Source of the DNA: Tridacna crocea
Taxonomy: Eukaryota > Mollusca > Bivalvia > Cardiida > Cardiidae
Reading direction: 5' to 3'
Length of the DNA stretch: 64,000 nucleotides
Assembly (NCBI GenBank): GCA_943736015.1
Contig: OX031071.1
Span: 38,534,619-38,598,618 of the forward strand
How positions within the stretch are numbered: position 1 is the stretch's first letter; every line of letters begins with the position of its first letter. Shown piece by piece: positions 35,601-50,600 of the stretch. A program made the position numbers and the translations under genes. Under the pieces are notes generated by a model. It saw only the letters and a program-made list of their open reading frames with translations. It did no database searches and was not told where the DNA came from.

Positions 35601-38600
35601 TTTGGGAAAGGGTTAAACTCTGTACAGAGCATGTGTCCTGTGTTCAGTCCTATCTGTGTTTATGTTGTGACAGATAACACAATTCTAGACTCGTCCACTT
35701 CAGATAATTATGGAAACAGCATTTCTCCTTTTCCCACAATGTTTTCAGAAGGCTTCTTCCTCGAAGTTGTAAAAACCAGGGATTGTTTGGTGAAGGGTTA
35801 ACTCTTTACCACACGAGAAAATTTTAGACTGGTCCAAATTGAAAGCATTTGCAGACGACAAAATAAAGGTGACTAAAAGATAGAAATTTGTTCTGGGAAG
35901 GGTAGAAAACACTGTGGGAAAAGGAGAAAATGCTGGTTACCAGCACTTTCTCCTTTTCCCACAGGGTTTTCAAAAGGCTTCTTTCTCAGGGGCCTCAAAA
36001 GTAGGGATTGTGTGGTAATGAGTTAACCCATTACCAAACGAGAGTATTTTAGACTGGTCCAAATTGAAAGCATTTGTAGACGACAAAATAAAAGCAACTG
36101 AAAATTTGAAATTTGTTTTGTAAAGGGTAGAAAACATTGTGGGAAAAGGAGAAAATGCTGGTAACCAGCATTTTCTCCTTTTCCCACCATGTTTTCTAAA
36201 GGCTTCTTCCTCAGGGGCGTAAAAACCAGGGATTGTTTGGTAAAGAGTTAGAACAGAAGAGTTTTTTGGTGCAAGATAATATCCACTGACTTACTTACCT
36301 TGGTAATTTCACCAACTCAAAGTACAAGTTACACAGCCAGTGATCCAGCTCATGAGAAATCAGTCGCTCTATTGTTTCATGCTTCTCGATTTTATTGTCC
36401 ACTTCACCACGCAGGAAAGGCACTCGGTATCTATAAAGAGAAAAATAGATAATAACCATCTAAAAATCAAATCGAGCATTACAAATGGGGAAACGGCCCT
36501 TTACTACAACCTTGTTCATGTGTAGTGACTTTGTGTCCTGAGAGAAAAATATTTTTATCTTGAATTAAAACAAACTGAGGATATTTGTTGTTTACAGTGA
36601 AAGGTCGAAATTTATTTCAACAAATGAACATCATCTGTAATATTTTCACAAGTGGTAGCTCGGGTTGTGAAAATATTACCGATGTTCACAAGATGAAATA
36701 AATTTTGATCTTCCACTGAAAAAACAACCACTGCTTGTGAAAATATTACTGATGATGTTCACTTGATCAAATAGATAGACAATATTTGTTTTTTTGGTGA
36801 AAGATCGAAATTTATTTCATCGAGTGAACACCATCAGTAATATTTTCATGAGTGGCACAGCCACAAGTGAAAATATTACTGATGATGTTAATGAGATGAA
36901 ATAAATTTCAATCTTTCACCGAAAAAAACAAATATTCTATTTATTTCATGCTTTTAATTCTTTCTGGGAGGAGCTTTATCAGAATCCAGTACAGTTCTTT
37001 TCCGTTATTCCCTGTGACGTACCTATCCGCATAGCAACGCATGACAATATTACGTCAAGTGCAAGTAATCTAAGGTATATGACATCATATTTCCGATCCG
37101 GTTGTTAGGCACGCGCCATTTACCTAGGCAACAAGAACGTGAAAATCGGTATTTTCACTGGTGGTACCAGTGTAAGATCGAAAAATATTTGGTTGGAGAA
37201 AGTAGAAAACAATGGTACCAGTGTAAGATCGAAAAATATTTTTACTGCTACTTCTCGATATCCTACTGGTAAACATGAAATAAATACCGGAAAGCATAAA
37301 ATAAATTTGGATCTTTCATTGAAAAAACAAAAATTCTACTTATTTCATGCTTTTAACCCTTTTTGGGGATGGACATAATCAAAATTCAGTACAGTTCTTT
37401 TCTGTTATTCCCCATGGCGTATCCCCTACCACTAGCAATGCATTACAACATTACGTCAAACATGAGAAATGTGAGGTGAGTTATGTCATATTTCAATCTA
37501 GTTGTGGGGCACACACATTTAACCTAGGTAACTAGTTATCTAACACAGGAACAACTGTTTCAGCCTTCAATTGAAGAGTCAAAATATAAAAATCGGTATT
37601 CTCACTGGTTGTAACCATGAAATACCGTAAAACGCTGTGTATACCACGCAGGCATGTATAACACGCATGCCTTTTTCAGCATCAGATCCGAGCAAAAAAG
37701 GTTGTTCGGATGTACAACACGCATCAAAAATTGACCAAAATATCGTAACATCTGAAGCTTAGGTCGTCGTCTTGAAAAATTGTAAATGGCGGGACTTTAT
37801 CAAAGGGAAATAACCATTTTTAAACAAAGTGGAAATAGTAATGATTCAATGTGTACTCGGGGGATTATAAAAACATGCCAGCTTATGACATGTTGCAAAT
37901 TCACACATTGAACTGACGACCATATCGTAGTTAATCTCCCTATTTTCTCACCTCGATCGACAAATGTGACAGGTGTGAAATAAACATAGATCTATATGAT
38001 GTAAATCACGGTTTTTGTATAAAGTAGCGATAAATATAAATTATATTTTTAAATCATTCATTTCTTTCGGTATCATTATTTTACTCTTTTATAATTGTTC
38101 AATTTTTGCTATTAACAAAGAATAAAAAAAAAAATGAGACGAATCAGACGATAACAGTAAATCAATATTTATCATTCCGGGGTACGTTCGGCATTGCCAA
38201 AATGGCTGATAGAATCGGGAAATTACGAATCCTAATCCACAAATTAATAATGTACAAGTACATTTTAACAAAGATAAAACATAATGTTTTTTTTTTTTAA
38301 ATCGATAAAAGTTGAAATGGGATGATGACGAAAGTTAAGGCTGTGGCGAGAGAACTTTGCCGTTTTGTACCTACCCCCCACCCCACCCACTTTGAACAGG
38401 TATACGACCAAATTCCAAGGAGGAGAAAAACTCGGTTTTGCCTATAGTAGTGTATAACACGCAGTCCCCAGTTTGAAATTATTCAGAGCTGAAAAAATGT
38501 GCGTGTTATACGCACCAAAACACGGTATAAAAGAATATCTCACTGGTATTTCTCTACAACCTACCGGAAAGCATAAAATAAATAGAGGATATTTGTTTTC

Positions 38601-41600
38601 TTCAGTGAAAGATTGAAATTTATTTCATCAAGTGGACACCATCGGTAATATTTTCACTTGTGGCTGCGCCACTCGTGAAAATATTACCTATGGTATTCAT
38701 GAGATGAAATGAATTTCGATCTTTCACCAAAAAAAACCCCAAATATTCTATTTATTTCATGCTTTTAACCTTTTCTGGGAGGAGCTTTATCAAAATCCAG
38801 TACAGTTCTTTTCCATTATTCCCCGTGGCATACCCCTCCCACATAGCAACGCATTACAATATTACATCAAGCGCGAGAAATGTAAGGTATATGACGTCAT
38901 ATTTCCCATCTGGTTGTGGGGCACGCGCAGTTTACCTAGGCAACAAGAATGTGAAAATCGGCATTTTCACTGGTGGTTCCAGTGTAAGATCGAAATATAT
39001 TTTCACTGCTATTTCTCGATATCCTACCGGAAAGCATGAAATAAATAGTTTTTCTTTTTTTTTTTATGTTTATTTCTCTACCCCATGATCTGAAGATTTA
39101 ACACCCTGATGAAGAAGGCATTTGAAAACTCAGTACAAAATTTCCATTTTTATTCAACAGGAAGTAAATGAAATACTTATAGTCATTCACCAATCTCAAA
39201 CTAAAGCTCACAGGTTGGATAACAACTCAAATGTACTATAATTACACAGGTATCTAGGTGGTACAGAGTTAAAATGATTCATCAGGCTTTTATGCAAAAA
39301 TTATAGGTTTTCGTAGAAAAACATAGGTTATTTACAGGTTTTAAGGCATTTTTGGGGCTAAATAAAGGGAATAAAGGTTTCTATTCCATTTGTTATAAAA
39401 TTATCGGTTTTTATAGATTTTATAGATTTCCCTAGGAGGCCCAAGTTGCATTTAACCCATCACCAAACAACAAAATTTTAGGTTTGTCCAAACTGACAGG
39501 AATTGCAGACAACAAAATAAAAGTGACTGAAAATTTGAATTTGTTTTGTGACGGGTAGAAAACATTGTGGGAAAAGGAGGAAATGCTGGTTACCAGCATT
39601 TTCCCCTTTTCCCACAATGTTTTCTAAAGGCTTCTTTCTCAGGGGCGTCAAAAGTAGGGATTGTGTGGTAGTGGGTTAACCCCTTTTCACTATGCATGAG
39701 TCAAATATACTTACTTTCCTTCGATGATGTCAAACTGGGCGTCACAGATGGGGAAGCAGCCCCACCCAACAACTCTGTCCGTGGTGACAACGGACCCTCG
39801 TAGAAGGAACAACTCAAATATCAGACACATTCCAGGTTTTAATGAAGCTTTTGCCGGTAAAACTGTGAACATGCTCTGGTCCAGCTGAAAAAACAAATTG
39901 TAGCTCTTTACCATTCAGCATTCACAGACAACACTTGAATGTTGCTAAAATAAAAGGACGTGACTCCAAAAGGTTAAAAAACATTGCGGGAAAAGGAGAA
40001 AATGCTGGTTACCAGCATTTTCTTCTTTTCCCACAATGTTTTCAAAAGGCTTGTAGACTCCAGCAAATTCAAAGCATTTGGTTGGAGAAAGTAGAAAACA
40101 ATGTCGGAAAAGGAGAAAATGTTGGTTACCAGCATTTTCTCTTTGTCCCACAGTGTCTTTTTTCTTTCTTTAAAGAAGGCATGTTACTACTAAGGAGTGA
40201 ATGATTTAAGAAATAATCTTCTTCCTATCGTGATATATCATTCAATAAACCACAGTTGTGAGTTATGAGGCACAATAAATAATCCACGAGGGCGATAGCC
40301 CGGGTGGTTTATTCATTGCGCCTCATAACTCACAATGTGGTTTATTGAACGATATACCACGATAGAAAGAAGATTATTTCGATTCTAACATGGCCAATTC
40401 TTAATTACCGGAAAACAAGTTCAAACTTAAGAGTAAAAACGCTGATAAAGATTATGTTCCATTGAATAATGCACTCAGTGAATGACGTCACTCTATAAAG
40501 AATTGTGTCACTCAGCGTGGATTGTCACAGATTTTACCACGCTTTCCTTGCACTGTGTTTATAGAGTGGAATTCGCGTGTCATGTTAGAATAAGGGTTAA
40601 TATTTTTCATATATCATGGAGAAACAACCCATGTAATTTGGACTGCTAAGAAATTTTATTTTGATCTACAGGTATGTTTGTTTGTTTCCAACATTTGCAA
40701 CATTATTTCAGTTATACTGTGATAGGCAGTGTATCCTCGACCTGCTTTCATAAAGTTTCATACACCAGTATGCTAGTTTTTGCCACGAGATTCATTTGAT
40801 CTAAACAACTTCACTTTTATTATCTTTTAACCCTTTCCCAAACGGCAAATTTTAGACCAGACCAAATTGAAAGCATTTTGCAGATGACAAATTAACAGTT
40901 GCTAAAAAGATGATTTTTCTCAAAGATAAGGTAGAAAGAATTGTGGGAAAAAGGAGAAAATGCTGGTTACCAGCATTTTCTCCTTTTCTCACAATGTTTT
41001 CAAAAGTCTTTTATTCCTTACCCGTACAAAGCAGGGATTGTTTGGGAAAGGATTAACACGGATATGCGCGCTAAATGACCAAAGCTGTCAATGCGCAATA
41101 AAACAATATTCATTCATTCATATGATAGGATTCATTCCACTCTCAATGCTGATCATTTACAATGGTTAAATGGAAAAGCAGCAGATTCAAGCTATTTATA
41201 ACTGAATTTCAGAAACTTCTTTTTCTTGCACTGAAATTAATCCTTAAAAACTTTTTGAAACAGTATACACCATCTCTATTCCTTTACCAAATGACAAAAA
41301 TTTAGACAGGTCCAAGTAGAAAGCACTTGCAGATGACAAAATAAACATTACTCAAAAATTGAAATTTGTGTTGGGAAGGGTAGAAAACAATGTGGGAAAA
41401 GAAGAAAATGCTGGTTATCAGCATTTTCTCTTTTTCCCACGTTTTCAAAAGGCTTCTATCTGTGGGTTGTAAAAACCAGGGATTGTTTGGTAAAGGGTTA
41501 AATAAATACCTTCATCTCCACATTATAGAAAGCCCCTTCATGATGGACAGGAAGTGTGGCCCCACCCCAGTGCTGGCCCTTCATCTCACCCCAACGTAGG

Positions 41601-44600
41601 ATATTTCCCCCAAGTCTGTCATAGAGGGACACCATCAGTACATATCGCCCACCTGTCAATCAAAAGAAAGAAAATAACTTAATAAGTTAATTCTTTTCCA
41701 CACAATTTAAACTTTTAAACATTCTAAGAAATAGGGCTTTTGAAAACATTGTGGGAAAAGGAGAAAATGCTGGTAATAAGCATTTTCTCCTTTTCCCACA
41801 TTGTTTCCCTTTACCAAACAATCCCTGGTTTTTATGACCCTGAGATAGAAGTCTTTTGAAAACATTGCTGGTAATCAGCATTTTCTCCATTTCCCACAAT
41901 ATTTTCTAACCTTCTCAAATCCAATTTCAGTTTCTGATTCACATTTAATTTGTCGTCTGCAAATGCTTTCAATTTGGACTAGTTCAAAATTTCGTCGTTT
42001 GGTAAAGAGTTAAACCTTTAACACACAATCTTATGTTTTAAAAATCCTGAAGAAAATATACTTTTGAAAAATTATTGTGAGCAGAAGAAGAAAATGCTGG
42101 TTACATGCATTATGTTGTCTGCAAATGCTTTCAAATTGGATCAATTTAAAATTTTGTCCTCTTGAAAAGAGTCACTGGGTAAAAGCTTTTCTGAGCTTTT
42201 TCTATCTAAAGCTCTGGTGAGCATCTTGTTTCGCAAAGTGGAATAGTTCAACTCTTCACCACACTATCCCTACTTTTAATGACCCTGAGAAAGAAGCCTT
42301 TTGAAAACATTGTGGGAAAAGGAGAAAATGCTGGAAATCAACATTTTCTCCTTTTCCCACAATGTTGTCCGTGCTTCCCAAAACAAATTTCAATATCTGA
42401 GTCACATTTATTTTGTTATCTGTAAATGTTTCAATTTGGAACAGTCCAAAGTTTTGTCATTCTGTATAAAGTTAATAGATATTTGTGTATAATCACCCAA
42501 AGAAAACTTCACTCAGAGCCCCAGAACGACCCTAAGAAAGAAACCTTCTGAAAGCATTGTGGGAAAAGGAGAAAATGCTGGTAACCAGCATTTTCTCCTT
42601 TTCCCACAATCTTTTCTTCCCTTCCCACTGGAAATTTTGAATTTTCATTAACTTTTATTTTGTCGTCTGCAAATGCTTTCAATTTGGAAAAGTCTAAAGT
42701 TTTGTCGTTTGTTAAAGAGATAAGAGGGAATAATAGCATTCTAAATCCATGATATCTCTTGCAAACCCTATGGTGTGGGTACTCATTAGAATCGTCTCCA
42801 TGAGACCATTCCAATGGGTACCAATGAAATAGGATTTACTGAAGAATAATCAATGTTTACAATTTGGAAATCAAAAGCACTCCCTCTGTTTGACGGTCGG
42901 TAATATATGAAATTGTTGCAAAACAAAATTAATCAACCAGCCTGCATACCTTAACTGGTACAGCGTAGGACTTGTGGATGTGATGTTTTGGGTCACTTGA
43001 CAATGTGGGTTTGTTTCCCGTAGCTGGCCATCTACATTTACTAACAGTTGCTGGGATGAGACTTTAAACAGAGGTCTTGTATGACAGTGCTACACACAGA
43101 GCACATAAAAGAAGAGAGCATAACTTAGGATGGGATTGGTCCTGTATCTGCACTTACCCAGGTAACAATACTAATAACCTTTGGGGGCATCGCCCGAATG
43201 GGCAACTGATGGCAACAATAAATGAATTATATCAGTCAGTCACTAATCTTTCAAATGTTGTCCATTGGCAAAGACAAACAATGATAGATCATCTTTGATC
43301 CACTTTGGGTCCCAATATCAGGGTATTGAGTACAAAAACTTTTTCTAGAGCAACAAAGTTACAAGTATAATTATGTGCTTACACATATATTCAAAAAGAT
43401 TTTGATAACTTACGAGGTAATTTGTCCTTCACGCCTCTCAAACATTTCAGCTTCACCTGTATGGGTTGTGGGGTTCTATTCCAGTCCACTTTCCAGCGTC
43501 GCCCGCGGGCTCCACCATACTGTACCTCTGTCATCATTAAATCCCCATAAAATGTCTGAAATTTTGAAGGTAAACATATTAACTTTACATAGAAACAAGT
43601 TCTTACAACATATACTAATCTCTCTCACTTCTGCTTCCTGGGAACTACACCAGTACCAAAACCGAGTGTGTTGGCCAATGAAAATTCTCAAGGTTAACGC
43701 CCACTCCTGGCAATCAAACTCAAGACGTTATGGTTACAAGGTCGACACTCTACCTCACAACCATGTACACCACTAAGTCAACTCTTACCAAACGACAAAA
43801 TTTTTGGAAGAGTCCAAATTGAAAGCATTTGCAGATGACAAAATAAATATGCATCAAAAATTTAATTTTGAAATGGAAAGGGTAGAAGACATTGTGGAAA
43901 AAGGAGAAAATGCTGGTTACCAGCATTTTCTCCTTTTCCCACAATGTTTTCTACCCGTCACAAAACAAATTTCAAATTTTCAGTCACTTTTATTTTGTCG
44001 TCTGCAAATGCTTTCAATTTGGACCAGTCTAAAATATTGTTGTTTGGTAATGGGTTAAATGCATTTGAATTTAAACCATACCAATTTAAAAGTATAGACA
44101 TAATTGTGAAGATGACAATCTGTCATTGTATGGTTGGTCCAGGTGTTAGTCTCTTACAGAGAAATTAATTTCAAAACTAGGTTAAAACCTGCCAGGTAGC
44201 TGTGTCTTTGTTTACTTCTTGCCTGATTTTAAAATTCCCATTTTTTTTCTGCCAGTGAGACACATGGCCCAACCACAAAATAAGAGACCGTCATCTTTAC
44301 AATATTTTCCACACTTTTAAATGGCCTTTATTGGGCCTATAGGCTACATTCTGTTATCTGTCAATACCCTAAATATGAACCTTTCTAAAGAGTAAACCTG
44401 TTTCATCTATTAACTGTCATCTTCACGAGCCAAGGTTACGATCACTCCGAGGATCTAACCTTGGGTTATTAAGCCCGATTTCAAGAATCCTATGATGCGC
44501 CCTCTATTTGATGCTGGTTATTACCCCCCTTTACATCATATTTCTAAAAGCCAATGAAATATCATTTTACAAGCCGCTTACGAATACACATTAAGCAATA

Positions 44601-47600
44601 AGCAGACATCCACGTGGTTTTCCGTGTTTACCTTCTATTTGAAAGGTAGAGACCTTATTCTATTTTTATCAAAGATGAAATGCTACGAGCGGTTTTATTT
44701 GTTGCAGTTAGAGCTGGCTGCATCCAATGAAAAAGCGTATTGGGGGAATGTAAAAATCAAGCTTGATCCGCCAAAGGTAGAGTAGCGTAGTGAATGTCAG
44801 CCTTGGCTACCAAAGATGATTAACTCTTTACCAAAATAAAATCTGTGACTAAACCAAACTGAAAGCATTTGCAGTTAACAAATTTTGGCTGAAATAAGAA
44901 TTTTAGTCTTTAACAGGATAGAAAACATTGTCGGAAAAGGAGAAAATGCTGGTCACCAGCATTTTCTCCTTTTCCTACAATGTTTTCAAAAGTCTCCTTC
45001 TTCGGTGTCTTCTTAGGATTGTGTGGTAAAGAGTGAAATGATTAAGTGAAAAGTTTGGATCTAAATATAGCACAAATTACCTTGACCTCTCCCTTCCTAC
45101 GTTCAAGGACGCTGATAAGCTGGCTCTCAGCACGTCTAAATGACTGATGAAGTCTGTCCATCAACATTTTCTCCTTCTGCCTCAATAATTCCTGAAAATG
45201 ATTAAATATTGATTTATCACAATCCTTCACAATTCCTTTACTGCATAAAACAGGGCAAAGTCAGATGGTGGAGGAACCTTTTGGGTTAGCTGAATGTGCA
45301 AAGTAGTATGTTTTGGCCAGGACATTTTGGCCACTGACATTTTGGCCACAGACATTTTGGCCACGGACGTTTTGGCCACTGACGTTTTGGCCACTGACGT
45401 TTTGGCCAGCTGAATGTGCAAAGTAGTACATTTTGGCTGGGACGTTTTGGCCACGGATGTTTTGGCCACAAATGTTTTGGCCATGATGTTTTGGCCATAG
45501 ATGTTTTGGACATGTACGTTTTGGCCTGCTGAATGTGCAAAGAAATATGCTTTGGCCAGGTTTTTTGGCCACAGACGTTTTGGCCACATGTTTTGGCCAG
45601 GACGTTTTGACAACTGACGTTTTGGCCACGGATGTTTTGGCCATGGATATTTTGGCCAGCCGAATGTACAAAGTAGGATGTTTTGGCCAGAACGTTTTGG
45701 CCACAGATGTTTTAGCCACGGATGTTTTGGCCAGGACGTTTTGGCCACGGATGTTTTGGCCATGGATATTTTGGCCAGCTGAATGTACAAAGTAGGATGT
45801 TTTGGCCAGAACGTTTTGGCCACGGATGTTTTAGCCACGGATGTTTTGGCCATGTATATTTTGGCTAGCTGAATGTGCAAAGTAGGATGTTTTGGCCAGG
45901 ATGTTTTGGCCACGGACATTTTGGCCACTGACGTTTTGGCAACGGACGTTTTGGCCATAGACGTTTTGGCCACTGACGTTTTGGCCATGGAAGTTTTGGC
46001 CACGGACGTTTTGGCCATGGACATTTTTGTCCACGGACGTTTTGGCCAAGGATGTTTTGGCCAGCTGAATGTGTAAAGTAAGATGTTTTGGGCAGGACAT
46101 TTTGGCCACAGACATTGGCCAGCTAAATGTGCAAAGTAGGATGTTTTAGCCAAATTTTTTTAACAAAAAAAAATTGAATAAATAAACTTTCTGTGCTCTT
46201 AACCCTTTACCACACAATGCCAACTTTTAACGACCCTGAAGAAGAAGCCTTTTGAAAACATTGTGGGAAAAGGAAAAATGCTGGTTTTCAAAAGGCTCCT
46301 CCCTGAGGAGGGTTAAAAGTCATCATTGTGTTGCAAAGGGTTAACAACCAAGAGGAAGAAGACTTTTGGAAACTTTGATAATATAGAAATACACTGTAAA
46401 GCAGCCTTTTCTCCTTTTTCTGCCATGTTTTTTTTAATTTTTTATAGACAAACCTTTACATCTGAGAACATTTGAAAGTTAAGGTTTAACTCTTTTACTA
46501 CAGAATCTCGACTTTCAATGACCATGAAAAAGGAGCCTTTTGAAAACAATGAGGGAAAAGGAGTAAATGCTGGTAACCAGCATTTTCTCCTTTTACCACA
46601 ATGTTTTCTACCCTTCTCAAACCAAATTTCGGTCACTTTTATTTTGTCGTCTGCAAATGCTTTCAATTTGGACAATTTTGTTGTTTGGTATAGAGTTAAC
46701 CCTTCACCACAGTATCCCGACTTTTAACAAGTCTAAGGTAGAGGCCTTTTGAAAACATTGTGGGTAAAGGAGGAAATGCTATTAACCATAATGTTTTCTA
46801 CCCTATGGAATACAAATTTCCTCATTTGAATTGCTATTAAATTGCCATCTGTAACTGCTTTAAATTTGGACAAATCTACAGATTTCTTGTGTGGTAAAGG
46901 TGTCAAACAAGATTTTATTGTTTGAGCTACCTCCTGTCTCAAGATTTCCTCTCTACGTAGCTGTGTGTACACTGCCACCCTCTTCTTGGCTTCTTCTTCA
47001 CATCTCAACAACTCTTGCTGTCTGTCCCTGGCTTCAGCCGCCTATATAGGAAAATAATTAAAATTTCTGTCAACATTCTGAACTGCAAACAAGATCTATT
47101 AAGTTTTGTTTCAATCCTTTTTTATGTAGATCTTTCAAGTCAACAAGCCCGCCCGGAAGCTGTTGCACATTTAGAGATTTTCTACAGCCTTTATGGCTTA
47201 TAAGCCTCATAATCCTGCTAAATAACTAAGAGAAATTTTCATTTTGACAATAAAAATCCAATGTTGCAATTTCAATGTTATATTTTGGTGAAATAAAATC
47301 TCCTTACCGGACAGTGTAGATCAAGACAGAGGAAATGCAGTCTGATCTTAATCTATACTGTATGCAAAAGGTAAGTGATGTAGCCTAGGGGTTAACTCAT
47401 TACCAAATGACAAAATTCTGGACAAGTCCCAATTGAAAGCATTTGCAGACAACAAAATACATGTAAATGTAAACCAAAATTTGAAATTTGATTTGGGAAG
47501 GATAGAAAACGTTGTGGGAAAGGGAGAAAATGCTGGTTATCAGCATTTTCTCCTTTTCCCACAATGTTTCCAAAGGCTTCTTTCTCAGTCGTCAAAATTC

Positions 47601-50600
47601 GGGATTATGTGGTAAAGAGTTAAATCAAGTGAATCTGACTTTTCACTTGGGGCCTTGAAAACAGTTTGGCTAGGTATCTAACAGTACTATAAATATCTTC
47701 TCTCTATTAACATTTTTAATTGAGATGTACTCTAACCAAATTCTAAAGTGCATAAAGAGGACCTGATATAGAGGATATCGTCGTTGTACTTCCAAAACCT
47801 CGTAACTACAGCTTGTTACAAGCGGACACCATCGGTAATATTTTCACATGTGGCACACCACGAGTGAAAATATTACCAATGGTGTTCACGAGATGAAATA
47901 AATTTCGATCTTTCACTGAAAAAAAAAAAGTTCTATTTGTTTCATGCTTTTAACCCTTTCTGGGAGGAGCTTGATCAAAATCCAGTACAGTTCTTTTCCG
48001 TTATTCCCCGTGGCGTACCCCTCCCGCATAGCAATGCATTACAATATTATGTCAAGCGCGAGAAATGTAAGGTAAATGATGTCATATTTCCATCTGGTTG
48101 TGAGGCATACACAATTAACCTAGGCAACAAGAACATGAAAATCGGTACTTTCATTAGTGGTACCAGTGTAAGATTTGCACTGGTATTTCTTGATATCCTT
48201 CCGGAAAGCATGAAATAAGAGGATATATATAATTATGCAAGACAAAAAATTAGCCACTGATGGACATTTTGCACTTGGAAATATCTGCAAATTGGACATT
48301 TTTCACATGGAAATATCTGCAAATTGGACATTTTGCACATGGAAATATCTGCAAATTGGTCATTTTGCACTTGGAAATATCTGGAAATTCATTACAATGT
48401 TATTTGTTGTTTTATTTCTTTAAAATATGTGCTCAAAAAAATGTCCATGTCACAAACATTTCCACTCATACAGTACATGGCCTAAAATATATTTGGATTG
48501 AGAGTAAAGTAAAGTTACGGCTAAGCTTTTGCTAAACTTTACTGTAGCTTAAACCTTTACCAAACGATCCCTGTTTTTTACGACCCTGAGGGAGAAGCCT
48601 TTTGAAAATATTGTGGGAAAAGGAGAAAATGCTGGTAACCAGCATTTTCTCCTTCTCCCACAATGTTTTCTTCCCTGCTGGAAACGAATTTCAATTTTTG
48701 ATTTACGCTTATTTTGTCGCCAACAAGTGCTTTCAATTTGGAGAAGTCTAAAATTTTGTTGTTTGGTAAAGGGTTAACCCATTACCACACAATCCTTACT
48801 TTTGACGACCCTGAGAAAGAAGCCTTTAGAAAACATTGTGGAAAAAGGAGAAAATGGTGGTAACCAGCATTTTTCTCCTTTTCCCACAATGTTTTCTACC
48901 CTTCGCAAATCAAATTTCAAATTTCCAGTCACTTTTATGTTGTCATCTGCAAATGCTTTCGATCTGGACAAGCCTAAAATATTGTCGTTTGGTAATGAGT
49001 TAACAAGTACACAACTATGATGTACATTTCGAAGAGTACACATCCAAAATTAATTTCAATCATTCAGTCACAACTGTCTTCTGCAAATGCTTTCACTTTG
49101 GACTTGTCTAAAATTTTATAATGGTAAAAAGTTACAGTAAAAGGATACCCCACCCACCTCCTGTTCAAGGTACTGAATATGTTCATCTCGGAGATGCTTT
49201 TCTTCTTCCTGTACTTCGTCCAATGAAATACTTCCTAACATCACAACATCGTCTCTCACGCCTGTGTCAAAGTGGTCCAAATATGGGCTCATTTCCTCTT
49301 CTTGGAGGGTGAGTTTTAACTCTGAAATTTGTAAAGATAAATCAAATGGAGGTCTGACCGGAATATGACTTTGTGGAGGAGCGGTAAAATTTGTAACCTT
49401 TTGAGATAATTCATCAATAATTAAGAATCATAAAATTACAAAAAAAAATATTTTGATGGTATTCCCAAACATTTTGACGTATGGTAAAGAGTTAAGCTAT
49501 TTTCAGATTTCGCGCCAAAAGTGAAAAAAAGCATAGTGGGAATATTAAATGACTGGCATGTGACTACGGATGCTTAAATTCCATTAGATAACAAAAATGT
49601 AATTATTTTCCATAATGTCTTCTTTGGATGCTATGTTGAAGCTTTGTGTGTGTATTTCCGGTACATAAATGACCGAGTTGCTCATGTAAAAATAGATCAT
49701 GTTTCTCATCGGTGTGGCTATTGAATCTCTAATTTCTCTTGTTGTTAGATGGTTTTCGAATACTGGCGTTTTATGAAAGAAATTTATAGGGCTTTGCGAG
49801 TATAAGGATGATTTTTTTTGTATTTTTGTAAAATTTTTGTCCCAGAATCTGACGAGCTACCTTTAATACATCTGGGAAAAGTCATCAACACAGGTCAGCC
49901 TGCTGAAACTTTTCACTACTGGTCATTTTTCTGTATGTGACAGAACCAGTTTACCTTATGATTAAGTCGATTGTAAAAAAAGTGGCTTATATTGATCCAT
50001 ACTTACATGATGGCTTGCTTAACTCATTACCAAACGACAAAATTTTAGACTGGTCCAAATTGAAAGCATTTGCAGACGACAAAATAAAAGTGACTGAAAA
50101 TTTGAAATTTGTTTTGTGATGGGTAGAAAACTTTGTGGGAAAAGGAGAAAATGCTGGTTACCAGCATTTTCTCCTTTTCCCACAATGTTTTCTAAACTAG
50201 GCTTCTTTCTCAGGGACGTCAAAAGTAGGGATTGTGTAGTAATGAGTTAAGTTGATTGTTAAAATAATGGCTTTAACTCTTTACCACACGACAAAATTTT
50301 AGACTGGTTCAAATTGAAAGCATTTGTAGACGACAAAATAAAGGTGACTGAAAAATTGAAATTTGATCTGGGAAGGGTAGAAAACACTGTGGGAAAAGGA
50401 GAAAATGCCAGTTACCAGCATTTTCTACTTTTCCTACAGTGTTTTCAAAAGGCTTCTTTCTCCGAGGCGTCAAAAGTAGGGATTGTGTGGTAATAGGTTA
50501 ATTGATCCATACTTATGTGATGGCTTGCTTAACCCTTTACCCCATAAGGCATTTCTATGGCATCTCTATGGTATCTCTAATTGACCCTAAATAACAGCAA

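Noticed and set aside
45227-46153. 308-residue open frame on the minus strand (VAKTS repeats)
   Set aside because: It is produced by a 15-base minisatellite; frames are open on both strands, there are no splice or domain signals, and it lies in an intron.
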